From a bacterium (lineage in GTDB: Bacteria; Zhuqueibacterota; QNDG01; JAFGCO01): a stretch of 64,000 nt of DNA. Location: positions 150,985 to 214,984 of the forward strand of contig JAFGCO010000056.1 of assembly GCA_016932575.1 (NCBI GenBank), written 5' to 3'. The translations under genes were made by a program, and so were the position numbers. Of the stretch, positions 44,449-52,071 are shown piece by piece (position 1 is the stretch's first letter; the number at the start of each line of letters is the position of its first letter). The notes beneath the pieces are model-generated. The model worked only from the letters and a program-made list of their open reading frames with translations, was not told the origin of the DNA and made no database searches.

Positions 44449-46212
44449 TTATTGCGCCGGAAGCAATATCGTAGCCGTGGTTCCATTTCCGGGTTCACTC
44501 TCATAATGAAGATTTCCCTGATGGGCCTGGACAATACCAAAACATGCTGATAATCCCAATCCGGTGCCATTCTCCTTGGTCGTAAAGAATGGATCAAAAA
44601 TTCTGGCCATATCATTTTCACTGATGCCGGCGCCCGTATCTTTGAAATCAATTTGTACAAAATCGTCTCTTGTTGAGGTACTGACGGTAATCAAGCCACC
44701 TTCAGGCATGGCCTCATATGCATTTTGCAGCAAGTTCACAAAAACTTCCTGCATTTGTTTCTCATCGATATTTACAGTCGGCAAAGAAGGGGCCAATTTT
44801 TTAAGAATTTCAACCTTTCCCTGAAAAAATTGTTTCTCGACCAAATCAATCACAAATTGAAGAGAATTGTTAAGATCGACCTCCTGAAAATCCCCCTTGC
44901 TTGGCCGGGAGAATTGCAATAGCCGTTTTACAACATCATTAATACGTTTGCACTGATCAATAATTGTCTGAATATCTGTCTCGACTTCTTTGGCTTCCTG
45001 TAAATGGATAAGTGCAATCTGCGCTCGTGTAGAAACCAGCATTAATTGATTTTTCACTTCATGTGCGATATCGGCTGCCAGCCGTCCCAGTTGTGTAAGA
45101 CGCTGGGAAGCTTCGATTTTCTTGCGTTCTGTCATATCCCTGAAAACACCACGCATCCCCTTAAAATGCCCCTCATCATCAAAAATTCCTGTAGCCTTCA
45201 TTTCACCGATAATTTTTTTCCGCGTTTTGCTTTCCCAAATCAGCTCATGAAAATCTTCACCGCCACTCAGGAGTTGTTCACGCCTTTGCTTTGAAACAGA
45301 AAGGGATTCATTCGCCAGTAAATCATGAAAAGGCATACCAAGCAATTCTTTACGTGAAAAACCCAACGCGCGCACCATAGCCGAATTAACATACGTGAGC
45401 ACACCCTGTTCATTGGAAATAAACATCATGTCATTGGCGGTTTCCATAAATGTACGGAACTTTTCTTCAGAATCTTTGAGCGATTTCTCCATTTCTTTAC
45501 GTTCCGTAATATTCGTTACCACGCTTTGCATGATGCCTTTTTTCAAATCCACAATGCTCGAACTCACCTCTATTATAATCCGTTCTCCCTCTTTGGTCTG
45601 CATAAAAGATTCATACCTCAAGGAACCGGTTTTTTGACTTGTCTGAAAACCGGCTTTTGATTTCGACACTTCCTCTTCAATCTGTAAATCCAGAAACGGT
45701 ATCTCCATGAGCTCTTTTCGTGTGTATTTCAACATCTGACAGGCTTTTTTATTTACATCCAGCAGCTTGCCTTCAAAATCATATATAAAGACTGCATCAT
45801 TGGCATATTCAAATAACCGGCGAAAATGCTCTTCCTGTTTTTTAATATCCTTCTCATGAATTGTATGCGCCGCATTTTCTTCCAGCAGTGTTTCCAGTTT
45901 CTTTTTAGTGTCTTTCAGAGAATCAAGCAATGCATTGTTCAGACGGGACAATTGCATAATTTCGTTATCGTCTGAAATATCGATCAGAGCCTCATAGAAC
46001 TCCTGATGTTGAGTTTGAATTTCATGGACAAAACGAGTCACGGGTGCTGCTACCCATATCGTGGAAAGATAACCAATGCCCAAAGTAAATACAAGCAGAA
46101 CGCAAAAAGTAATATAGGGGGAGATGGATAAAGACTGGAATAGCAGACCGATTCCCCCCAGCAGCAAACCGGTGACCAAGATAGCAATAAGAATTTTATG
46201 AGCAATTTTCAT
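44449..46212 (-). CDS. Membrane histidine kinase with two PAS domains
   Basis: 587 residues. Two membrane helices (about 6-28 and 33-55) with almost no loop, so any sensing outside is minimal. Then a coiled region, PAS about 125-240, PAS about 245-365, HisKA about 367-440 with the phospho-His in DIAHEVKNQL, and HATPase to the end (NLLQNAYEAM, DTGAGI, FFTTKENGTGLGL). The HEVKNQ form of the H-box is NtrB-like. It lies immediately before the HD-GYP gene's stop (adjacent bases), so they are translationally coupled. Probable targets are the receivers downstream. Confidence 0.92.
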   Translation of the reverse strand: MKIAHKILIAILVTGLLLGGIGLLFQSLSISPYITFCVLLVFTLGIGYLSTIWVAAPVTRFVHEIQTQHQEFYEALIDISDDNEIMQLSRLNNALLDSLKDTKKKLETLLEENAAHTIHEKDIKKQEEHFRRLFEYANDAVFIYDFEGKLLDVNKKACQMLKYTRKELMEIPFLDLQIEEEVSKSKAGFQTSQKTGSLRYESFMQTKEGERIIIEVSSSIVDLKKGIMQSVVTNITERKEMEKSLKDSEEKFRTFMETANDMMFISNEQGVLTYVNSAMVRALGFSRKELLGMPFHDLLANESLSVSKQRREQLLSGGEDFHELIWESKTRKKIIGEMKATGIFDDEGHFKGMRGVFRDMTERKKIEASQRLTQLGRLAADIAHEVKNQLMLVSTRAQIALIHLQEAKEVETDIQTIIDQCKRINDVVKRLLQFSRPSKGDFQEVDLNNSLQFVIDLVEKQFFQGKVEILKKLAPSLPTVNIDEKQMQEVFVNLLQNAYEAMPEGGLITVSTSTRDDFVQIDFKDTGAGISENDMARIFDPFFTTKENGTGLGLSACFGIVQAHQGNLHYESEPGNGTTATILLPAQ

Positions 46213-47637
46213 TTACGTAAAGCGTTCTGAAATTTTCATATCTTCACGGGGTGAAATTGAACGAACAATGCTGCGTTTGTATTGTCCTGTGCGATCTTTT
46301 TCCACAAGATTAATAATATGAGGACTCGTATACCGGGTTCCTTGTGAATCATACAAAATTTCCACCTGTGGTCTTCGGATGTCAAATACACTTGACTGAA
46401 TCACCAATCCGATTTCACCCGTATCGATTTCCACAAGTGTTCCCGGAGGATAAATACCGATCACACTGAAAAAATTTTCCAATAAATCCGGATGAAATTT
46501 CTTGCCCGATTCAGCCATCATCATATCATAGGCTTTTTCAGGTCCACCCGATTCATAATAAAACGGCTGCTTTCGTAAATTGTCATAATAATCGGAAATA
46601 GAAATCATCATGCTGATAAGATTAAGCTGTTTACCATACAACTTTGTATTGGAGCCAGACATATCATAATTCATGCTGTGCTCAAAGGCTGTTATAGCCG
46701 CCAGCGGACCGATACCCTCGGTTTCAAGCAGCAATTTGGCCCCCCGAACATCCTGATCGAACGAATGCCCCGAACTCATATCGCTCGATCCGCCATCAAA
46801 TGAAAATCCTTCTGCAACGGAGGCTCCCAAACCTCCCCCTGTATTATCATTCACCATGCTGCCGGCATTATGAAGCAGGGCAGCCATGCCAACATCAACC
46901 AATAACTTTTTTTCAAGCCCTAGGATTTCTCCCTGCATCAACGTAAAAATTGCCACATTGACTCCATGCTCAAATGTATCTTCATCTTGAATTTTCATAG
47001 AGGTAAGCATTAATAGCAAGTTCTTATTCTTAAAAAGATTATTCATCAGACCAACGATGATCTGGCGGGCATTTTGCACATTGAGAGTCTGATTGCTTTT
47101 CAGTTCTTTAAATGTATCAGTAAAATATTTAATATTTTTCAGGTAATCTTTTCGAACACGAAATTCAAGACGCCGTTCCTTGATCTCTTCAAGATCTTCC
47201 TTCGGTTTGGTTGTGATATCTCCGATAACAATGTGGCTCAGTTCAAGTTCATGAAATTTCTGCAGTATATCCTGCTTAATATTCGGAGAATCAGCCTTAG
47301 CAGGTAAAATATCAATAAACCGGGATAATTCATCAGATTGAAGCCCCTGAAGAAAACGGATCATATGTATGCCAAGTGACTGCAGATATTCGATAAAACT
47401 TTTTTTCCTGGCACTCAGCTCATACATCGGCTCTTTATCAAAGGCAATTTCATCTCCGATAATGCCAATCGATAAAACTTCCTGACTATACAGCACCTGG
47501 CCCATACTTTTGTACAGCTGATCGATTGCATCCAGCGTGACCTGATGATCTTTCCCGTAATATCGGGACAATTGAATCGCACGGCTCAGAGAATTGATCG
47601 TTTCTTCAAATAATGTTTTGTTGGATTGTTCAGCCAT
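46213..47637 (-). CDS. Degenerate HD-GYP protein with an N-terminal domain shared with the HEAT protein
   Basis: 474 residues. Residues about 8-145 form a domain also found at the start of the next upstream gene product. Residues about 175-370 keep HD-GYP helices: EHGVNVA (His224), LLHNAG (His256-Asn257 where HD is expected), AFEH (His320) and SISDYYDNL (Asp349). The metal-site Asp is thus replaced by Asn, and the GYP loop is missing. A low-complexity Gly/Ser stretch (260-292) interrupts the domain. It likely lacks c-di-GMP hydrolysis and acts as a binding scaffold. It is followed at once by the kinase gene. Confidence 0.8.
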   Translation of the reverse strand: MAEQSNKTLFEETINSLSRAIQLSRYYGKDHQVTLDAIDQLYKSMGQVLYSQEVLSIGIIGDEIAFDKEPMYELSARKKSFIEYLQSLGIHMIRFLQGLQSDELSRFIDILPAKADSPNIKQDILQKFHELELSHIVIGDITTKPKEDLEEIKERRLEFRVRKDYLKNIKYFTDTFKELKSNQTLNVQNARQIIVGLMNNLFKNKNLLLMLTSMKIQDEDTFEHGVNVAIFTLMQGEILGLEKKLLVDVGMAALLHNAGSMVNDNTGGGLGASVAEGFSFDGGSSDMSSGHSFDQDVRGAKLLLETEGIGPLAAITAFEHSMNYDMSGSNTKLYGKQLNLISMMISISDYYDNLRKQPFYYESGGPEKAYDMMMAESGKKFHPDLLENFFSVIGIYPPGTLVEIDTGEIGLVIQSSVFDIRRPQVEILYDSQGTRYTSPHIINLVEKDRTGQYKRSIVRSISPREDMKISERFT

Positions 47638-47644
47638 ATGCTTT

Positions 47645-49876
47645 CTATCCCTGCGGTTCTTCTTTTATTTGCAATAATAGTTTGGCAGTTTCCCGAACCC
47701 GCTTGCTTTTATCCTGCAATGCATTTTTGACAATATCTGCAGCCTCCTGAATCTGCAGACGCGCAATGCTTGTGACTGCAGCGGAGCGTAAACGATCCTG
47801 ACGGCTTGTTTGAAATAATCCTTTCCTATGAAAAATCTTTGACAGGTATTCCAAAGACAATCCGGAACGAACATTTCCGCACAATTCAACAAGCTGCAGC
47901 AGAAAACGACGTCGAAACAGCCCTCCCTGACTGTATTTAAATAAACGGGATACAATTTCTTCATTATTCGTCTCAAGCAGAATAAGGGCAGCCTGCTTTT
48001 TCACTGTTTCATTCCGTTCCTTAACAAAGTGATCGAATACTTCTTCCACTTCATCTGTATTCTCCGGTTTAAATCCTTTAAAAGCTTCCCACCGGACCTG
48101 AGGATTTGAATGAATCATCATACGCTTGGCCACAAGATGCGCTTTTTTCTCTGAACACAACCGGAGAATGTCAAATAAATCTTTGGCCCAGTGCGGTTCG
48201 CAATATTCAAACCGGTCGATCACCTCTTTGATAACACCCCGGCGCAATAAGGGTATAATCAATCGATACTTGCTGCGGAAAGCCGAATTTTTCTCTTCAA
48301 AATATGCATCGATTAAATATTTTGATGATTGCGATTCAGCCTTGATTAAAATATACGCAATATGTTTGATGACCTTATTTTCTGCATGAGGAATTAATGA
48401 AATGAGATGATGAATCGTGACGTTATCGGTTATACGATCAAGACCAGCCTTGATTTCTCTGGACATGCGTTTATCTCGATGCTGCTCAGGCCGTGTTTTT
48501 TCAGAAAAGAATTCGACAATATCTTTAATGAGTTCCACATCGTCTGCATTTAACAGGTCCGGAAGAAGGTTCGACAGTTTATCAGAGAATTTTTTAAATT
48601 CATCAGCACTGTTCTCCAGCCATAAAATATTCAACAATAGCCAGAGTTCTTCTTTTTTTAACTCATCCTCTTCAACGGACTGAACAAACTTGTTAATGAG
48701 AGGTGTCAGACGGGCAACATAAACCAGAGTATCGATCTTCTGATTCATCACAGCGTCCACTGTGATTTTATACATCTGATTCATAAAATTGCTTTCAGGA
48801 TGCCGTTTAAAAATCTCCTGAATGGACATCTGCATTTTTGTTAATGTTTCAGGATTTATAATGCGTTTGCTGAACAGTCGATCTGCAACCATGCCTACAA
48901 TGTTATCTGATTTTTCAGTATTGGGGGCAAGTTTGTCGAATACTTTCAATAAATTCTCATTGAATGTATCTTCATTTGTCATTAATGATTCAATAAATTC
49001 AGCAATATACCCTTCAGAAAAATCTTTTGTAATGGCTTCGGCCAAATCCAGGGTTTCATCTTCATCGACCGACTTTTCAAAAAGAATATTAATCAGATCA
49101 GGGTTCAACTGGGATATGACATTCAGCAGCTTGAATTTCAAATCCTTGGATTTACCTTTGGACTTTTCATCAAAATAAGCGCATATCCGCTGCATGACTT
49201 TACGCATCTCATCCGCTGCTTCCTCGTCATGCGCCTCGGTGATTGCTTCCCTGTAGATTTTATTGAGCGTTTGAACCGATTTATCCGTATCCGAGAAAAA
49301 ATCATCCAGAAACTTGACTTTGGATTCTGGTAATTCTTCATCATTGGATTTATTGGCGATATCGATCAGAAACTGCCATATTTGCGCTTCTTCCGTTTCA
49401 TCTCCGACAACCGTCGGTGATTCAAGCAGTTCGCTGTAATCGATTTCTTTAATTAAGATATGCGGATGCTGTGATAACTGCTTTACAATCCCGCCTTGTT
49501 CCCGAATTGTTTTCCGGTCATTGCGAATGACTGTAAAGAACTCAACCAATTCTTTATTATCAATGCCGCGCCCGAATTTTAAAGAAAGCAATCCGCGCAT
49601 ATGCAGATAATTGGCAACTTCCTCTGAAAATCCGCTTTTTTCATCAATCTGTTCACCATTGAGAAAAAGATTTTCCTTTGAAAATCCAATTTCAAACTGA
49701 TCATTTTCTTGGAGCCACTGATCCAGAGCATTTTTAAAATTGTTCACTGAAAAACTGAAAATCGGATGTTCCGGAGGATAAAACACGCTATTTTTCAGAG
49801 CCAATCTTAAATTTTTAATTGTTGATTGGATCAGCTTCAATTCTCGCAGTTCGTCTTTTTTTACACTTGCGGGCAC
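47645..49876 (-). CDS. HEAT-repeat protein with N-terminal domain shared with the HD-GYP protein
   Basis: 743 residues from a GTG start at 49876 with GAGG upstream. Residues about 10-150 (LIQSTIKNLRLALKNSVFYP, ENLFLNGEQID, FGRGIDNKELVEFFTVI) align by eye with the N-terminus of the HD-GYP protein. The middle is helical and charged. The last third shows HEAT repeats (NPQVRWEAFKGF, ERNETVKKQAALILLETN, DKSKRVRETAKLLLQI). HEAT repeats bind proteins, so a scaffold is likely. It leads the signalling island, 7 nt ahead of the HD-GYP gene. No signal peptide or membrane segment. Confidence 0.8.
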   Translation of the reverse strand: MPASVKKDELRELKLIQSTIKNLRLALKNSVFYPPEHPIFSFSVNNFKNALDQWLQENDQFEIGFSKENLFLNGEQIDEKSGFSEEVANYLHMRGLLSLKFGRGIDNKELVEFFTVIRNDRKTIREQGGIVKQLSQHPHILIKEIDYSELLESPTVVGDETEEAQIWQFLIDIANKSNDEELPESKVKFLDDFFSDTDKSVQTLNKIYREAITEAHDEEAADEMRKVMQRICAYFDEKSKGKSKDLKFKLLNVISQLNPDLINILFEKSVDEDETLDLAEAITKDFSEGYIAEFIESLMTNEDTFNENLLKVFDKLAPNTEKSDNIVGMVADRLFSKRIINPETLTKMQMSIQEIFKRHPESNFMNQMYKITVDAVMNQKIDTLVYVARLTPLINKFVQSVEEDELKKEELWLLLNILWLENSADEFKKFSDKLSNLLPDLLNADDVELIKDIVEFFSEKTRPEQHRDKRMSREIKAGLDRITDNVTIHHLISLIPHAENKVIKHIAYILIKAESQSSKYLIDAYFEEKNSAFRSKYRLIIPLLRRGVIKEVIDRFEYCEPHWAKDLFDILRLCSEKKAHLVAKRMMIHSNPQVRWEAFKGFKPENTDEVEEVFDHFVKERNETVKKQAALILLETNNEEIVSRLFKYSQGGLFRRRFLLQLVELCGNVRSGLSLEYLSKIFHRKGLFQTSRQDRLRSAAVTSIARLQIQEAADIVKNALQDKSKRVRETAKLLLQIKEEPQG

Positions 49877-50248
49877 AGGCAGGTTACCCTCATAAAATTA
49901 AATAAGTATAACAAAATTAGCATATTCCATGCCAAAAAATTAAAATATCCTGAAGTTTTGCATATTCACGATTCATTATGGTTAAATATGGCTTTGATAT
50001 TGAAAATACACATTTGATATATCGTATGATTTATCAATTGATTAATTTCAAAATGCAAAATTCCCCATATATCGAACTATTGCCAGCTCGTGATATAATG
50101 TTTTATTATCACAAAATTCTTGAAATAGGAAATTTTTTCCCTGAATGGATGATCGTTCTGTATCGAAATGGATTTAAAGAAAACAGTGCCAGAATATTTA
50201 TATTTATTGTCACCTGAATATTTTATAACTACATTTTTTATTATGATA
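49877..50248. other. AT-rich intergenic region, no convincing gene
   Basis: About 370 nt between gdhA and the signalling island, both minus strand. It must contain the promoter of the island and the 3' end of gdhA. A 79-residue plus-strand frame (49978-50217) and a 66-residue minus frame have no recognisable motif and follow the AT bias. Confidence 0.4.
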
Positions 50249-51592
50249 TCAGACAACACCCTGGTCCAGCATGGCATTTGCCACTTTTAAAAATCCCCCC
50301 ATGTTTGCACCATGGATATAATCGACGTAGCCGCATGATTTTTGTCCGTATTTATAACAAGTTTCATGAATCTTTTGCATAATCTCACGCAGGCGCCGAT
50401 TGACTTCTTCCCGGCTCCACATCATTTTCATGGCATTTTGAGACATTTCCAATCCGGATACGGCCACACCACCAGCGTTCGCCGCCTTACCCGGTCCGCA
50501 CAAAACACCTGAATGCTGGATGATCTGAATGGCATCCAATGTACATGGCATATTTGCACCTTCACAGACACACATACATTGATTCTTCACAAGCGCCTCA
50601 GCATCCTGATCATGAAATTCATTCTGAATCGCACATGGAATGGCGATATCACATGGCACTTCCCATGGGCGCTTTCCCTGATAAAATTCCACACCCGGAT
50701 ACAAATCGGCATAAGGGGCAACTACATCATTGTTGGTTGCCCTCAATCGAACCATCGAGGCGATTTTTTCACCGGAAACACCTGCCTCATCGTATACATA
50801 TCCGTCCGGTCCGGACAATGTAATAACTTTGGCTCCCAGTTCATCCAATTTCATGGCAACTCCCCAGGCAACATTTCCAAATCCTGAAATAGCAACACGT
50901 TTTCCTTTCAGAACTTCGCCTCGTGTTTTCAACATTTCCTCGATAAAATAAACAACACCAAAACCCGTGGCTTCTGGACGAATCAGGCTGCCTCCCCACT
51001 CAATTCCTTTTCCTGTCAGCACACCCGTAAATTCATTTTTCAACTTTTTATACTGCCCGAATAAATAACCGATTTCTCTGCCGCCAACACCGATATCCCC
51101 GGCCGGCACATCTGTACAGGAACCGATATAACGAAAAAGTTCGTTCATAAAGCTCTGGCAAAATCGCATAATTTCCAGATCGCTCTTTCCTTTGGGATTA
51201 AAATCAGATCCGCCTTTACCTGCACCCAGTGGCAGACTTGTCAAACTGTTTTTGAAAGTTTGTTCAAGTGCTAAAAATTTCAAACTGCTTAAATTGACAG
51301 ACGGATGAAACCGCAAACCACCTTTATAAGGTCCTATTGCACTGTTCATTTCGACACGGTATCCGCGATTGATGTGAATTTCACCCTGATCATCCAACCA
51401 GGGCACACGAAACATAATCACACGTTCCGGCTCAATCATTCGCTCAAAAATTTTCGCAGACCGGTATTCAGGATACTGCTGATAAATCAAGTCAACAGAT
51501 GCTGCAATCTCTTCAACTGCCTGATGAAACTCCACCTCTCCTGGATTCTTGGCAGTGACTTCTGTCATTAGTTTTTCCACATAATCGGACAT
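50249..51592 (-). CDS. gdhA: NADP-type glutamate dehydrogenase
   Basis: 447 residues, the size of the hexameric bacterial NADP enzyme. It interconverts 2-oxoglutarate plus ammonia and glutamate. Visible are PYKGGLRFHPSVNLSSLKFL (ends PYKGGLRF and LSSLKFL), GAGKGGSDFNPKGKSD with the catalytic-site lysine, PAGDIGVGGREIGY, the Rossmann motif VAISGFGNVAWG and ANAGGVAVSG. An AAAGGAG site precedes the ATG. It probably feeds or removes amino groups linked to the 2-oxoacid locus. A perfect CRP-type dyad lies upstream. Confidence 0.96.
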   Translation of the reverse strand: MSDYVEKLMTEVTAKNPGEVEFHQAVEEIAASVDLIYQQYPEYRSAKIFERMIEPERVIMFRVPWLDDQGEIHINRGYRVEMNSAIGPYKGGLRFHPSVNLSSLKFLALEQTFKNSLTSLPLGAGKGGSDFNPKGKSDLEIMRFCQSFMNELFRYIGSCTDVPAGDIGVGGREIGYLFGQYKKLKNEFTGVLTGKGIEWGGSLIRPEATGFGVVYFIEEMLKTRGEVLKGKRVAISGFGNVAWGVAMKLDELGAKVITLSGPDGYVYDEAGVSGEKIASMVRLRATNNDVVAPYADLYPGVEFYQGKRPWEVPCDIAIPCAIQNEFHDQDAEALVKNQCMCVCEGANMPCTLDAIQIIQHSGVLCGPGKAANAGGVAVSGLEMSQNAMKMMWSREEVNRRLREIMQKIHETCYKYGQKSCGYVDYIHGANMGGFLKVANAMLDQGVV

Positions 51593-51794
51593 TGCCGGGC
51601 TCCTTTCATTGGAAAATGAATTTTCACTATCCGTAAGATCACCGCTGTTGACTCATTAATAAAATATATGAGTGTAATATTCAAAAAACAATGGAATATT
51701 CAAATATTTTTTTACTTGCCTTATCATAAAAAAAATCATACATTTTTGTGAAAATATTCACATTATTACAATATTCACTTTCTGAGATCAATCA
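51593..51794. promoter_or_regulatory. Divergent regulatory region with a CRP/FNR-type dyad
   Basis: A very AT-rich region holds TGTGA-AAATAT-TCACA at 51747-51762, a perfect CRP-family consensus dyad. A possible plus-strand -10, TACAAT (51767-51772), lies 5 nt downstream, so the dyad would overlap the -35 position and suits repression of rightward transcription; for gdhA it sits about 155 nt upstream of the start. No regulator of this family is encoded in the window. Confidence 0.6.
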
Positions 51795-52016
51795 ATGAAC
51801 AGATTTTTTATTTCTGAAAAAAATATCGAACAGATGATCCTGTACCGCCGTAATCTTCCCGCTTTTTTTGATACCCCCCAAAAAACAGGTCTAATTTTTC
51901 AGGGATGCCCGTATTATCACAGTAACCGAATCATCGATATGATTAATGCATGGGGAATAATTGCCATGCGCTCAGATGAATTCTCTATCCAGGCCCTTTG
52001 CCTGAAATATAAATGA
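51795..52016 (+). CDS. Hypothetical 73-residue protein
   Basis: A short frame beginning MNRFFISEKNIEQMILYRRN, with a weak ribosome site upstream. No family is recognised. It stands 33 nt after the CRP-type dyad and 55 nt before the TonB receptor. The sequence is neither low-complexity nor repetitive; it has a cysteine/tyrosine-rich middle (FQGCPYYHS). It could be a real small protein, a leader peptide for the receptor gene, or chance. I could not decide. Confidence 0.3.
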   Translation: MNRFFISEKNIEQMILYRRNLPAFFDTPQKTGLIFQGCPYYHSNRIIDMINAWGIIAMRSDEFSIQALCLKYK

Positions 52017-52021
52017 ACCAT

Positions 52022-52071
52022 TCACCTGAACAGGAGGGCGGAACACCCGCCTGACAGCTAGGGAGGCTTTC
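52022..52071 (+). promoter_or_regulatory. Short GC-rich hairpin leader before the TonB receptor
   Basis: GGCGG (52037-52041) pairs with CCGCC (52047-52051) around AACAC, preceded by the small CCTG-aa-CAGG (52025-52034), in an otherwise AT-rich leader. The GGGAGG ribosome site follows at 52061-52066. No T-run follows, so it is not an intrinsic terminator. It may affect translation start. Resemblance to parts of riboswitch sequences is too weak to name one. Confidence 0.35.

Noticed and set aside
49978..50217. 79-residue plus-strand frame in an AT-rich gap
   Set aside because: No family features, biased composition, and no ribosome site.
52022..52071. TPP or cobalamin riboswitch before the TonB receptor
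   Set aside because: A few bases agree (ACCTGA, GCTAGGGA; GGCGG with CCGCC), but spacing and the other conserved parts of both classes do not fit. A covariance search would be needed.
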